64,000 bases of DNA from Prosapia bicincta (lineage: Eukaryota; Arthropoda; Insecta; Hemiptera; Cercopidae): NCBI GenBank assembly GCA_036971475.1, contig JBAIZL010000010.1, positions 4,363,282-4,427,281 of the forward strand. The letters are read 5' to 3'. The stretch's first letter is position 1. Every line of letters starts with the position of its first letter. Below the pieces are notes generated by a model. That model was given only the letters and a program-made list of their open reading frames with translations, ran no database searches and had not been told where the DNA came from. Positions 20,565-33,912 of the stretch are shown piece by piece. Both the position numbers and the translations under genes were made by a program.

Positions 20565-21506
20565 GCCCCTGTACTACACAGTTCCTTTAAAACAGCAAGA
20601 TTAAGTTTATAGGATCTTTTCTGACGTTTCATAGAATAGAATCTTCAAGAAATTTTAGATGTATACATCTATAATTGAGTGTATTATGATTCTTATGTCG
20701 TTGTATTGAACATTATGAAAATGGCTATCTCTTTTCCAAGTACACATTTATGTGATGGTGTAGCTTCTAAATAAACATACAAAGTAAAACATTTCAGCTG
20801 ACTTAATTTTGACATTAAATTAAAATAGATGATCAATGTTGAACCACACATAGGGAAGAGAAACAGATGTGTCTACAAGTCAATACTAACCATGCAACCC
20901 AATTATAATGTTTCTTTGTTTTATTTTGACAATCTCCACTCACTTCTTTGAAATTTTATTTCTTATAACAATATTAGTATAAAATAAGATTTACAGAATT
21001 AAGGAACCTCCAGTTTTTAAAAATTATATAATCTAAGAAAATTGTCATGGGCTAAAAAACAAAACGTAATTTCATACTTAATTAAAATAATTTGGTTTCC
21101 GATGAGAAGCAAAATTAGTATTTATATAAAGTTTAGGACCAAACATGCAAGTGAAAAAAAAATGTTACCTGGTGCAGACCAACCTAAGGAATAATGTTAC
21201 AAAATTAATACAGGCTGATGACTTACAAATTTAGAACTTTGAAAAAACATAACACTAAATCTCATATGAAATTTCACAACACTTGATTTACCAATATAAA
21301 GCCACATAATGCCTTTATAGAAAGGTTACAAACACTATTAAAATGCATAAAACATGCAACATTTGGAACATTTTGTATGAAAAAAAAGTTTTGTTTACAT
21401 TACCTCCTTCTCACATGAAAACTGTAGACACAGCCGAAGCCATAAGCTGAGCAAGGCCCGATTATACAAACATCTAAATATGTTCAAGCTTTTGGTGATA
21501 AATTTT
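20565..21506. other. no feature seen
   Basis: No coding, RNA or inverted-repeat structure recognised. Confidence 0.5.
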
Positions 21507-21514
21507 TCTCAAAC

Positions 21515-22068
21515 CAAGGTCGGCTCCAGGGGAGGAGCAGTAGGGGAAATTGCCCCCCCCCCACTGAGAATTTAGGTACTATTTTTTTAAAAATATTTTT
21601 TCATATTCAGATCACATTTAAATTTATCCCAGTTTACTTATAAAAATATATTTCCCACTTGACTTTTACTTTAAAGCAAAGTATATTGTTTTTACATTAA
21701 TGTAATGCTGTGTAGAAGTTCATATGATAACTGGTAGTTCCACCTTGTATTAACAACAGTAGCGTGTTACAGCTCGTGTACTAGTTCCGTACTGACTTGG
21801 CTATACTGACAGTCTGTGTACTACGATTCCTCGTCAGACCGAGTCGTTTGATGAAACAATGGAAGTTGAACAATATTTTGTATTATGTACAAAATAATAA
21901 TTATAGTATCTGTGTAAGTTCAGATAAAATGCATGTTTTGATGAAAAAAATGACAAATTTTGTATGATTTTCAGGTACAACAATAGCTTATATGTCATTT
22001 CCAGGCCTTTATTTTTGAAAGTTTTATGACCAAAACCGGAAAAAACATCTATCCTGGAGCCGTCCTTG
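21515..22068. mobile_element. non-autonomous hAT-like MITE
   Basis: Termini CAAGGTCGGCTCCAGG and, inverted, CAAGGACGGCTCCAGG. Flanking 8-mers TCTCAAAC and TCTTAAAC differ by one base, as expected of an aged hAT target duplication. No coding capacity. A C-run (about 21551-21561) lies just inside the left end. Confidence 0.7.
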
Positions 22069-24735
22069 TCTTAAACTGTGTTTCTTATTGGTAATCATTT
22101 ACTTCACCATATAATCAATATTGACAACAAAATATATATATATATATATATATATTTGGAAATTCAGAAAGCTTTCAGAAACACAGGACAAATATAACTT
22201 AGTGCTAACGCCCAAAATATTTACAATTTTGAGAATAAAAATATGTGCACTTTGTAAAGCACACAATACCTTTTAAAATCATGTTTTTTCAATAAAACTG
22301 AGCACTAAATAAAACTGTTTATCATTAGAGAAAAAGCTACAAAGTATTCCATAAGGCAAGAATTACTTATATAAAAAAATTAAGTGTGCTAAGATTAGTT
22401 GACAAGTGAAGTGCCTCTACTTTTAGTATAAGTTTTTGCATCATCACATTGAAAAAGAAGGTCCTGTTTAATATCCAACAACCTTAATGCATTTTTCTAT
22501 CATTATTTTTTAAAATCAAGTCTATCCTAATTTGATACTTTGTAGCTATATTCTAATATAGTATAGCATAGTGCTGTGTTTTATAATAAAATCTGACTTT
22601 TAAAAGCTTTGTGTGTTTTATAAAGTTATTTTTTCAAAATTTTAAACTTTTGGGTCATTATCCAAATAATTATGGGTTATTATTTTCAAATAATTGTTCA
22701 ATCTCTTCGAAGATAAGGTTGTGGCATAGAACAGGGTCAAATAATCTGTCATCTACAAGTCTTGTCAACATCTGTTGAAAATATGTTTGCGGCATGTAAC
22801 GGTCATCTCATTAATTGATAAATCTTACTGGTTAATATAACAAGGTCTTTTTATCACTAATTACTTGGAATAATTTATTGTAGTTTATTATTAATAAATA
22901 ACACTTACAACTTCTAACCATAAATATTTTTATTTTGATCTTATGTACATTTTGGTTACAAAGTAACCATCCTCAGAGACATGGCAATACACACTAGTTA
23001 ACTACACAGTTTCCTTATTTATAATGAACCAAACTACTGACCCCCACTTGGAATGACGCTGCCTCTACTCTTAACAAAGCATAAGAACCCCCCACCCACC
23101 CACCCAATAAAAGCAAGAAGTCACATTGTCTTAATTTATACATAAAACTAAAACAAATCCTTGTACATTTAATTTCTAAGAAAGGGGAGGGAAGAGATAA
23201 AAATAGTAACCAGCCCAAAAACCATAACAATACTTTAAAAGTGAATACAAAATGGAATTTCGAATACAAACTCTATTAGAATTTTATAAAATCTGAATTT
23301 TATTCAACCGAAATGTACATAAGACTAGAATAAGAATACTTGTGATTAGTGATTGTGTATATTATTTATTGAGGTCTTTTTATGATCCTTTTTGTAGTCT
23401 GCTTTGTTTTTACATATATTTTGCATATGTAAATTTTCATTACAGTATGCAAGGTTTTGTGAATTTTTGAAAGTGTAACAGTGTTTGTAATATCTCCTTA
23501 AGAGCACTGTACAACCTTATATTGGTAAGATAAAGTTTCATGAGACTTTACTTGGGTTTTAGTGTTTAGTAAAATTTTTGAGGCATCGGAAATTTTTTTT
23601 CAATAGCTTTTAGAGCTGGGGTTGATATAAATACTGTAAAATCATGTATAGTTTTTAAAGTACAAGTATAAGCAATAACTTTCCTTTAAATTCATGTTTT
23701 CTAGAATAAAAATTATTTTATTTTACAAGAACATTAAAAAAATACAAATATTTTGTACTAATTTTACTACATTAGTATAGAACTATTAGTTTTTTTTTAA
23801 TGTACACATATAAAAATTACTTGCATTAATGGCAATGTTCTATTTTGGAATTGCATATAATAAATGTATGTGAGAAATAATTAATAGGTCTTTTTTTGTT
23901 AAATTTATGACACTGTGACAGTTTGAATATATGACATATTTACAAATATTTTGTTTTGAAATGAGTAACAAATATTTTGCATGAGCCTAACCAGTATACA
24001 TCTTCATATTGAACTGAAAATAAATTAAAGAAACATTAAGTGTATAATAGTTTAAATATGGCATCTTTTTATGCTCACTCAAGTGCTGTTGATAATTGAA
24101 CAAAAATAAATTATCAGAAATAAATCAAAAGTTTATTTTGATAGAAAAAATATTTTTTTAACACCAGATAGTAATTTTTGGCAAAAACTAAAGAATTATA
24201 CTCATATACATGAATGAATAATGGTATTAACCCTCAACTCATTAGGTTCTGTATGGTGTGACAACTAACATATCAATTACAACTCTAATAATCTATACCA
24301 TATAATTGCATTTTGATGTCTGTATATTGTTTTAATCTTGTTGCTTTTATGACCTCAAATCAATCATTCGATTCATAAGTCAAAACTATGCTATCTTGCT
24401 AGATACATCACTCTAAACTTGTGCTAATTAAGCCTATAGATAGCAAATATAGAGCTCTACAAACATCTTCTCTGTTAGTCCTAACGTATACTTTTCTAAT
24501 GTGTTTGGTGACATTTTTTTTTAAATAACAGTATTTTTAAAGGTGCTTCCATTTAGAATATTTCTTAACATTTTCTCATTTATTTATATTTTGTCTTCAA
24601 CAAATCGGATGCAGCATTGTAAAACCTGAGAATAACTTGAGGAGTTGAAATGTACTATTGCATTAAAAACTTTCAAGTATTGTGTAGATGACATAATGTA
24701 GTGATTTGACCATTAGATGCCAATTAACAACTTTT
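22069..24735. other. mostly unannotated; decayed hammerhead arms
   Basis: A (TA)n run lies at 22132-22155. Around 22925-22975 (minus) and 23300-23330 (plus) are opposed copies of a CTTATGTACATTT-type sequence related to the hammerhead family at 13805, with AAAA for GAAA in the former. The 84-codon frame between them shows no family resemblance. Nothing else is supported. Confidence 0.45.
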
Positions 24736-24737
24736 AA

Positions 24738-24925
24738 AGTTGATTGATGTAATCATCTTGAACTCACTGATTAAACTATAATTAAAAATTTCTTAACTAA
24801 GTGAATACATATACTTGCCTGTAGAGGCTTTGCTTCGTCAAAGGAATGATTGTTTCGAAACGCGTCAGCAAGTAAGCCCTATTGTATTCACTTAGTTAAG
24901 TAATTTTTAATTATAGTTTAACAAC
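24738..24925. mobile_element. foldback, family F4, copy 1
   Basis: TAACTAAGTGAATACATATA near 24797 is mirrored near 24885-24905. The centre ends in CGAAACGCGTCAGCAAG, a hammerhead-like 3' half, but the 5' core reads CTGTAGA. Flanking sequence (GATGTAATCATCTTGAACTC) is shared with the family copy at 47885-48092. Confidence 0.65.
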
Positions 24926-26050
24926 TTTTGGTGAAATCATGATTTAAACTAGTCATGATGGTAATCCACTCCATAACAATAACTATGAATATTTATCATG
25001 TCATAAGAAAATTTGTTTTATTTTATACTCATGAAATGATTATAAAAAATAAGTATGTAAAAAATACACTATTTGAAATATGTACACCTGTTTCTTATTT
25101 ACATATAATTAGCTGTGGGATTTGTCACAGCAAAGTGATAAATGCCTGGGACTAACAAAACATACAAAAATTCTTTGTTATTTATTGTCCTTTTTTATAG
25201 TAAACTCAACGCCTATTTTCATATTATATAAAAGCTATTTCACATTTACCTCATTTGTCACAAGTTTGTTTCATGGGCCAATTTCTTCTGTTGGGTAAAG
25301 TTAACACTTGAGTTGTGAGTTTGGGAAGCAAAAGTTCTTAAGCTGTAATCTAATTATGAACAAGGACTGGGAGAAGTGGATGGTTTTTGATCTGACTATA
25401 CATCACAACAATGCAAGAGGGTAGAATCGGGTCAATGGCTTTCATTAACTTGCTCAATGCAATTACAGTTGCAATAGAGTCGCTGAACACACAACACTGT
25501 TCTTTCGTCTGACTTATTTTAGTAACGGTTATTCAGTAGTCAAAATCCAGCCTTTGTTTCGTATAAAGTTTGGAGTAAGCAGACACGGTAGAGTTCCCAG
25601 TCGCAATGCAATCATGAGTTGGTCAAAAATTTAAGAAAGATGACTTCATCTTTAAAACGTAATAGAAACAATAAGTAACAGACGTAATAAGTAATAGAAC
25701 ATTAGTTGGCCATGCCTGTCAATATCTTTCATATGTGCATGTTACTGCACAATATCCAGTAGCTATGCAAAGTTTTACACTACACAGCCACTAAAACTCT
25801 AATTTAGTGGTAAAAATAACAATAAGATTATAATATCCTGTGCAATACACTGGTTTGGGAAACTACAATAAAACTAAATTTCTTGTATCCTATACCAGAA
25901 GTGAACTGGAAAATAAACCATCTCCGAGAGTTACAGCCCAGATTACAGAAAGATAATTCTGTTGATATTATCCCTCAGCCCCAATCAGTCCGATTCCACT
26001 AGTTTGATCAGTTGAATTGGGATGCTATCCTGAACCAAATTCACGGGATG
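24926..26050. other. no feature seen
   Basis: No supported gene or repeat. Part near 25440-25650 may be the distal end of the mariner-like relic that follows, but no motif confirms it. Confidence 0.4.
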
Positions 26051-26059
26051 TCAACCATT

Positions 26060-26760
26060 TATCTTTAATTAGTCTGAGCTGTATCTCTTCAAGATAGATG
26101 TTTTATTTTTAAGGTCGAATCTGGCGATGTATGGGGTGGGAACTTTTGAAAATAGTTGGAAACATTTAAAAATAGTGAACCACAATAAAATCTTTTTCTG
26201 AAGTTTAATATACTCAATGTGCATTCTACATTGAAAATTTATAGGAAAACTCACGATTTCAAAATATCAGGTAGATGATGTCCATTTCACAGTCACCAAA
26301 CAGATGCCTGACCACTGCCATTGAGAATTGTGCAGATTGTTTGGCCGCACTGTCCTGTTAAAACCAAATGCTTTAGATATAAATATCCAGTAGACTGTGA
26401 ATTGTGCAAGTCAAAAGATCCAACCAGAAATTTCTCAATTATGGTTACATAACTCTCAGAAGTTACTGTCACCGTGTTTCTTACATCATCCATGAAACAA
26501 TATAACAATATCACTCTGTATACTATACAGTGTCTTTGGGACTGTGTAGAGGTTTTCCACATCCTTACATGAATTGTTTGTGTTCATTACAGTTCAGCTT
26601 GTTTACATACCAGTTAATGTAAAAATGAGCTTCGTCTGACATCGCCAAATTCATGCAAGGTCTTGACTAAACTGTCGCTGTGTGATGAGCCAACAAGTTT
26701 ACTACACACTCTTGAATTGGTCCATGACTACTAAACCTCCACTTCTTTAACAAATCCAAC
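26060..26760 (-). pseudogene. mariner/IS630-type transposase relic
   Basis: Minus strand: MSDEAHFYINWYVNKLNC, then PLHSPKDTVWYTE after a frame adjustment, VTVTSESYVTIIEKFL and a FQQDSAAKQSAQFSMAVVRH segment. This order matches insect Tc1/mariner transposases with MSDEAHF, PLHSPKVTVW and WFQQDGATCHTA. Stops and frameshifts are frequent. Termini were not identified. Confidence 0.7.
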
Positions 26761-26764
26761 AGCT

Positions 26765-27555
26765 AACAAAATATAAATAAGGAAGATTTGTACATACTTT
26801 ACATGCTTTAGTATTTATATATATTACAACTTAGACCATTTCTTGATTATAAAGTAAGAAAAAGTTTTTTATGACATAAAAAAACAAATTATTATTATCA
26901 TGGCATACATGTGAGTAGCACACCTACCTAATCATTCTAATTCAACTATGACATCACAAAATGGAGTTAATTTGCATATCAAGTATTAATTAATTGTCAA
27001 ATATTACCATATCAAGTCTCTACAAAATATTATTAAGTTTTTTACACAATAAACTTCCTAAACCCATTTAAAATTTTACAGTACTTCATCCAACATGTTA
27101 ATCTGTTAAAATACTTTCTTTTTGTTTTTATATTACAGTTTTTTAAAAAATTATAGTTTTATTTGATATTTTTTAGCCTCTAAATGTAATTTATAATGAT
27201 AGCTAATTAAGACAAGTCCTTTTCTATCTAATTAAACAAACACTTTATATAAAGATTCAGTGACTTCTTTTACTTCTAAACTCAGCCTATTAACCACTGT
27301 AACTGTTTATACAAGTAATGTTTTAAGAATGTCCATACATCATGATTACTTCTAGAAACTTTCTATTCAAGGGCATAGTAAGATCAAAACTAGAAGAGGG
27401 TGCAAGCAATGTACACTCAAATTGTGACATTTTAGCATTGAAAAGGCGAATGAAACTAAAATTTCAAGAGAATTATATATAATTATAGCAGTGTTTTATT
27501 ACTTATTACAATGATTTACTTAACAAAATATTTTATTCTAGTTACATGTCTTATA
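26765..27555. other. no feature seen
   Basis: AT-rich, no recognised structure. Confidence 0.5.
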
Positions 27556-27560
27556 TTATA

Positions 27561-28862
27561 GTAAATGCACGTTAATCCTGTATCCAAGGTTCGGCATATT
27601 CAATAATTCGACATCTCAGAATTCAGTGTATAAAAATAATTGATAGCGATCCACAGAGTTTGGATTCTTCCGGTAACGACAAGGGTGACGCCTATCCGCC
27701 ATTTCATCTATTTCAATTGATACCTAGAGCTTTCGTCATATAGCTGTATTCCAGTTTTAATGTTTCCTATTGCAATAATCACTGCACGTAAATTACTGTT
27801 TTGTTGTTTTCCTTATTGTACTGTGGATAAGTTTTTTTTATTGCAAACTATGCACGTCCTTCGCGGATTACATGTCATCCAACAATTGGGTTAAGTTATT
27901 GCAACCAACAAAGAAAACTATTTTTATGTTATTGACGCTGATATCAATGTAGAGAAATTCCTGGTAGGACTCATTTTGTTATTATCTTAGCTATCAAACT
28001 GTTAGTCCGTTTCTGACAAAATGTTGTTACAAGTTTCCAGACAGCGTCTAAAACAGAACACCAATATAATGCTCTTTTCGTTACGTTATGATTTTTTTTT
28101 CGAACAAAATTACGTCCTAAAGTTAACCTTTATTTTAAAGTTTTGTAATAATTATATTTTGTATTTCTTTGAGCACTAAGCAATCATATGACATCGATAT
28201 AAAAACATGCAAAAATATAACAGCGACAAAACTTATGCTGAATTTCCCAGTCAAATATTAAATCATCAACAGAATACCTGAACCACCCATTATACATTTT
28301 TGGCTGGTATTTGTCAAAAATAGAAATAATAGACTAACATTTATGATTTATTTTCAGAGTTTAGAAACAGGCGATCGATCATAAATCAAGGAGCAACGAT
28401 TTTCTGATTAACAAAGGCCTTACTGATATTTATAGAATCACTCAAAAAGTTTCCCAGTTTGTTTCCTTTTCATGTCATTTATTAATTATTGAAATTTAGA
28501 GTGTACTTATAACATAAATAAATTTTGTTTGTAAAAGAAATGTTGTTTTTCTTCAGTTATACATATCTACCAAATAACTGTTTAAAATTAAAATATGAAT
28601 ATTTTTCAAATTTTGTATTAAAAATTTTGTGAACATTTAAAAAATGTATATTTCTTACAAATTTATAAAGAAATAATACACAAATCATCTAAACAATTCA
28701 TGATCCAACAGTCAATTCATAGGTCAAAAAATTAAGGTAAAGACTGTTGATTTGTATGTGGTATATTTACAACAGAGAGCACATCCCAGTAATTTGGCAT
28801 TTTCAATAATTAGTTAGGGACAATGAAAGTCCCAAAGATACCAGAATAGAGTAGGTTTACTG
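27561..28862. mobile_element. possible pogo/Tigger-like non-autonomous element
   Basis: A left end GTAAATGCACGTTAATCC after TA and a right end that reads CAGTAAACCTACTC inverted, before TA, could be Tigger-like termini, with CCAAGGTTCGGCATATTC near the left one. The internal segment 28090-28560 recurs at 40330-40770. No transposase seen. Boundaries are tentative. Confidence 0.4.
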
Positions 28863-29399
28863 TAATATCATTTTTTGGCGTTTGAAGAAAACTTGTTCAA
28901 AACTTTTGTTTCAATCCAGTCTTGAACTTCCTTGAAGAATATGGGATGGGCACTATTTGATAAGCATGATATATTTAGGATGTTACATAGGCTAGGCCAT
29001 GGGTTTCCAAACTTGGGGGCAACAATACAATCAAGGCAAGTCGGGGGGGGGGGGCGAGAACAGATGGAAAATAGTAAGATAAATTCTCATTTAGTTACAA
29101 TTCACGATCAAAATTTAAATCTAAATTTACACCTCAGATTTTTTTTACATAGGTAATTATATTGACAATGATGTTCAGAAAATTTAAACAAAATCTATGC
29201 ATTTTTAAAAGAAGTAAAGGTTGTGGAAATTTTGTAAACTTTAAATTAAATAAACATTACAGCTTGAAAAGATAAATAATGCAAAAGTGTCGCGAAACGA
29301 ATGTTTGCCGTTAATGTGGCAACACTATGCTACAACACTATGTGGCAACACTAAAGTACCACAATGGACAAATCTTTATTTTAGATAAAACACTTAAAA

Positions 29400-29560
29400 G
29401 TGTATCACAGGCAGTTCTTCGATTATACTTGCCTTTTTCGAACAACTATTTGTGCGGAAAAAACATTTTCAGCACTTATTACAATAAAAACAAAATATAG
29501 GAACAAACTTCACGTTGTTAATGACTTGCGTTGTGCCTTTATTAAAATACAACCTCAAAG
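29400..29560 (+). pseudogene. hAT transposase C-terminal dimerisation-domain relic
   Basis: The plus strand reads TTICAEKTFSALITIKTKYR followed by NKLHVVNDLRCAFI. This is the classic hAT C-terminal pattern (STYLCESGFSALTxIKTKYRNRLDVExDLR). The Cys-Glu pair has become Cys-Ala-Glu and upstream domains are missing. Confidence 0.8.
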
Positions 29561-29704
29561 AGGTATGCTAGTGAAAAAATTCAAGCTCATCCATCTCATA
29601 AACAGATTTTTTTCTTATCAGTTAAAATTTACCTTACGAATTAAAACGTGAAATGTTATATCATGTTTCTTGTGAAAGTATGTATAATTAAATCAACTAA
29701 TTCA

Positions 29705-29751
<47 letters not shown>

Positions 29752-29781
29752 TTAGTTCTAGTAGAGATTAAAGCTTATTTG

Positions 29782-30078
29782 GGAATTTTTGGACTAGATA
29801 GGAGACTGACAGACTTACCTAATGGCAATAGTCCAAAACGGCAATCTCTTGGAAATAAATAGATAGACATATATAAAAACTTATCACACTATTGAAATAT
29901 TTCGATCAAAAATGATCCAAGCTTTTCTTTTTTGATTGACAAAGATCATTTTTGATCGAAATATTACAATAGTGTGTTAAGTTTTTATATGTGTCTATTT
30001 ATTTATTTCCAAGAGATTGCAGTTTTGGACTATTGCCATTAGGTAAGTCTGTCAGTCTCCTATCTAGTCCACAAATTC
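29782..30078. mobile_element. foldback with (TA)n, related to the 3520/6065 arms
   Basis: Inverted arms of about 130 bases share GGAGACTGACAGACTTACC with the arms at 3520 and 6065. The centre plus strand reads TTGACAA, GATCA/TGATC stem, GAAATATTAC: a hammerhead-like motif with the UUGACAA core but no convincing stem I. (TA)n at 29712-29749 abuts the left, a short TA run at 30080-30090 the right. Confidence 0.75.
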
Positions 30079-30163
30079 CTATATATATATAGGAGTGTGG
30101 GTGGCTTTCATATCAAGAAGAGAAGGATTAGTACCAAAAGGTTTGGGAACCCCTGGGCTAGGC

Positions 30164-30830
30164 TAACATAGACATATCTACCAGTCGCTAGGAGCTCTAG
30201 AACGCAACAGCTGCCCTCAAATTCTGATCAAATGACTGTAAAATAATATTTTTGATTGATATAAAGCACTCTGCTGCATACAGAGGTTATGATAGCTGTT
30301 AAATATGTATTATTTCTACTAACATACTGAAATGTCTCAATAAGATCACAGTGTGAATTATATTTTAAACATGTCTTAATTGGCTTTTCATTGAAAATAT
30401 TTATACAGACCCTTTCCATTTTTATTAGTTTACACATTTTTTTATTTAAAAAAAGCACTTTATTAAAACTAGCCTTTTATTTTTATAGATGATAGCCACT
30501 AACTTATAGGAGACTTTTAAGTATAGGGCCAATGGAAATGTTTTTCCACGGATTATTTTTTCTCAACTGTATGTAACTAATACATGCATCATTAGATTTA
30601 TGACTAGAAATTGGAAGTTACAAGCATATAAGCATAATTAGAAGCACGAATAAGGGCTTTACATATAACATAAAGTTTTTTTTTTGTTATTTTTGACCCC
30701 CCCCCCTTCTTGCATGCTACGGAGTGTAATGCTTTTATTATACTTCTAGTGTTATGTAAGGCAACCATGGCTTTTATTAAAACAACTATACTTTAAACTA
30801 GCAGTTTTTGTGTTATACATGTTGAGATTT
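30164..30830. other. no feature seen
   Basis: Only a C-run near 30696-30706 stands out. Confidence 0.5.
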
Positions 30831-30834
30831 TTCT

Positions 30835-31115
30835 ATAATTACACTTTTGGTATTAAGTTGGCAAAAAAACCACAACTTACTGATATTTTTCAGCAGACAC
30901 GTTTTGCACTAGGTCTGCAGACAATTCAATGCTGTGAGTCACGGACAAGACTGTTGGTCAGGTGCGAGTCTGTCCAGACACAACACAACACACCTGAGCA
31001 GTAGTCCTGTCCGTGACTCACAGCATTGAACAATGCGCTGACCTAGTGCAAAACGTGTCTGCTGAAAAATATCAGTAAGTAGTGGTTTTTTTGCCCAAGT
31101 TAATAGCAGAAGTGT
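30835..31115. mobile_element. PLE-type terminal palindrome, family F3, copy 2
   Basis: Arms of about 115 bases: AACTTACTGATATTTTTCAG is mirrored near 31060-31085, and GTGAGTCACGGACAAGAC is mirrored near 31005-31025. The outer text 'ggtat...gcaaaaaaaccac' matches the 42950-43110 PLE end inverted. The hammerhead 3' half is CAAAACGTGTCTGC or similar; the core is degraded. Confidence 0.7.
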
Positions 31116-31320
31116 GATTATACTTTACCCTTTGATTATCACTTAGAGTGTAATTCACTAAGGACTTAATGAATCAATGTTTTAATTTTCAATCTGAATA
31201 AATAAAAATGAAAAAAATATTGTTACAAATTAAAATAACACTGTGTTAACAATGAAAAAAAATAGTAAAATACACACAAGAGATTTAAAATCTATTACAG
31301 TCTTAAAGATTGTTATCAAT

Positions 31321-31490
31321 TCAGGATGGTTCCAAGCAATAAGATAAAGACTGGATGTCTGGCAGTGTCTTCCTGATCAACTGCCTGTTACTTTTACTTT
31401 ATGTCAGGATGGTTCCAAGCAATAAGATAAAGACTGGATGTCTGGCAGTGTCTCTTCCTGATCAACTGCCTGTTATTTTTTACCTTATGT
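31321..31490. repeat. two-copy tandem duplication, period about 83
   Basis: TCAGGATGGTTCCAAGCAAT begins at 31321 and again at 31404. The copies differ by a CT insertion and a few changes, so the duplication is fairly recent. Confidence 0.92.
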
Positions 31491-31875
31491 CAGTTTACGA
31501 CTGCATTATTTGTAATAATGATTATATTTAAATTATATGAGCTTTTAGTAAAAAAATTGAACTTCACTTGTGTGTAAAGGTAATAAGTAATAACGATCGT
31601 CAACCCACAGCCAATAATGTATTTCCTTATGCACTTTTTAATATCAGCATCGTCCTCATCATATCGTTTAAAATTTAGATTTTGTATAGTAGTACTAATT
31701 GATAATGATGACTATCATTGAAATGTGTGTCCGAAAATAGATTATTGAATATGAGTTGGTGCTTGTTATTATTTAATTAAGAGTTCTTTTACTAACAGCT
31801 AAAATATACCTTGCAGTAATAGACTGCGATTACTATAAATAATATTTTTATTTAATGTCTGTTAATAACTATTAA

Positions 31876-31982
31876 TTTTTTATATAGGCAAATGACAGAT
31901 CACAATTTTGCTTTTTTAGCTTTCGGAGCGTTGAGTGTTTAAAACAGCAAAATTATCTGTGATCTGTTATTAGCCTATATAA
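31876..31982. mobile_element. MITE-like foldback, family M1, short copy
   Basis: TATATAGGCAAATGACAGAT is mirrored by ATCTGTTATTAGCCTATATA. Same family as 14047-14336 but with only about 20 central bases (TTTCGGAGCGTTGA). Confidence 0.75.
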
Positions 31983-33497
31983 ATAATTTCTATAATATAT
32001 ACTATGACCTTTTATATTGTCATATTACTAATTATACTTTTCATCAAATTCAATTAATGATTCGTCTGTAGTATTGTTGGTGACCAAATACAACCTTTTT
32101 TTTATCAACCCAATTAAAGAGCATTTGAGTAATTTGGTGATGGCCAAGCCGGGTCAACCAAAATGTGTTGGTGAGGTGGGTGTGAGAAAAAGGGAAATCA
32201 AGACAGACGATCAAGAATTGGCAGCTAATTTGGGAGATGCCTCAACACTGGACTCGTAGAGTACAAATTGAGTGCCTTCAAAATAATATCAATAATTTCC
32301 ACCAGGAATATAACTAATACCTCTACCTAATGCTTCCGATTCTGAGTCATAATTTAAATATAGTTGTATGATTAACATCACAAGTTCTTCTCATCATAAA
32401 ATCTAATTATTTATACACTAATAATTTTTCTCATTAATGAATATAATCTGTAAAGAGACTAAACAAAACCATTAAGTGCCAGACAACCACTGACAGAATG
32501 ATGGGGCAGGATATAGTTGCCTAGGTCTGCTTACCAAAACAAGCCAGTGATGCTACTTGGAATCATCAGCATACACAGTAGATGCAGTACGATGACAATT
32601 AGCATCATTATCAGTAAACATAATAAATGGTTTAATTATAAATAATCTTTGAGCTAAGTGGTTTAAATTCATTTATTGTTGAAGGTATTTACAGACAGCT
32701 CAGAGAAAATTGAAACAAAGAACAATTAAAACAAACACCTGTAATTTTATCAGTTGAAATATGGCATTTGGCAAAACTTTTGTAAACATTCAAGATAGAA
32801 GGTTATTTTAATGTAAAATCTGACCAAAAAAACTCTAACTATTAAAGGAAATATATTGTGAACAGTAATTTAAAAAAAATCACACGGACATCTGAAACTA
32901 CAAAAAAGAAAAAAAATGGGGAACATAACCAATTTATTGAATTAATTGGAATGTATTACTATTAGAAAGAAATATTCTCTTGCTGCTAAGGCCGAAATGT
33001 AAACTTTGACAAAAATATAATTCCCTAGAATATTTGTCTACTGATTCAATTAAGTACTTAAAATTATTATAACTGAGATGTTAAATTCTTGAATACTGTA
33101 GCAATAACTCAATATAAAATTATAGTATTTCTTTCGATTAAGAAGAAAAACATCAGAACTACATTAACTTATAGATAACCATAACTTATTGATAGCATTA
33201 TCTATGATTGCATTACACAGAGCTGACGTTTTATCTACTTTATACTCATACATTTTAATATTTTGTTTATTATTGGTATATTTAATTTTCCCAATAGAGT
33301 GGTTTGTAGTAATTTTTGTTGTATATTTTTCTTTGTATTATGTTTCTTACACCTTTATGAATTGTATCGTTGTTCATTGTATTATAATCATTTTTGTATA
33401 CTATAAATAAAATAGGAATAACAACAAAACTGAAAATTCATCAGTACATGTAAACAATAAAACCAGGAGTCCAGGCAACAAGAACCAAAATATGACA
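31983..33497. other. no supported gene
   Basis: A 61-codon frame at 32074-32259 and a hydrophobic frame near 33190-33400 have no splice context or recognisable domain. Otherwise AT-rich and featureless. Confidence 0.45.
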
Positions 33498-33912
33498 TTT
33501 GCTAAAAAAAAATGGTTTAGTTCTGAAAGTTGGTACAGTTATGTAAGAAGCTGTCCTAAACAACATACCAAAAGTCCCAGGCGGTCAGAGATGAGCGTTC
33601 TGGAATGGGCGGTTTTATGCCTATTTTCTAAGTTTTGTCAAAATAATAGTTGTAGCAAAGTCCATGTTATATACTAAATTAAACTACCTAGAGTTTGCTA
33701 CAAGATTGGTTCTGTAAGATTTCTTGTAGGATCAATGGTTCTTCAAAAGAAAATGGTATCAACTTATATAGATTTTGCCAAGTTTGTTATATTGCATATT
33801 TAATAAAAATTTTTTTTTATAACAATAGTTATAATTTATATTTATTAAGGAATTATAATATTTGATTTTTAAAAATAAAATTAGCAATAGGCAGGTGGCA
33901 GATATGCACATA

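Larger units (their letters stand above)
28998..30155 (+). mobile_element. hAT deletion derivative with exact 8-bp TSD
   Basis: Element ends CATGGGTTTCCAAACTTGG and, inverted, CAGGGGTTCCCAAACC; both sides carry GGCTAGGC as an exact 8-base duplication. Inside are a transposase C-terminal relic and a later-inserted (TA)n plus foldback (29712-30090). A G-run of 12 lies near 29043-29054. Insertion of the foldback postdates the hAT insertion. Confidence 0.88.

Noticed and set aside
24830..24885. F4 foldback centres as hammerheads (GAAACGCGTC)
   Set aside because: The 3' half fits but the 5' core reads CTGTAGA and no acceptable stem II can be drawn in any of the three copies.
31685..31735. Hammerhead-like TTGATAA..GAAA motif with U3-A8
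   Set aside because: Stem I is lost and helix III needs wobble pairs throughout. It looks like a decayed relative of the 9316 motif, so U3-A8 here may be chance decay.
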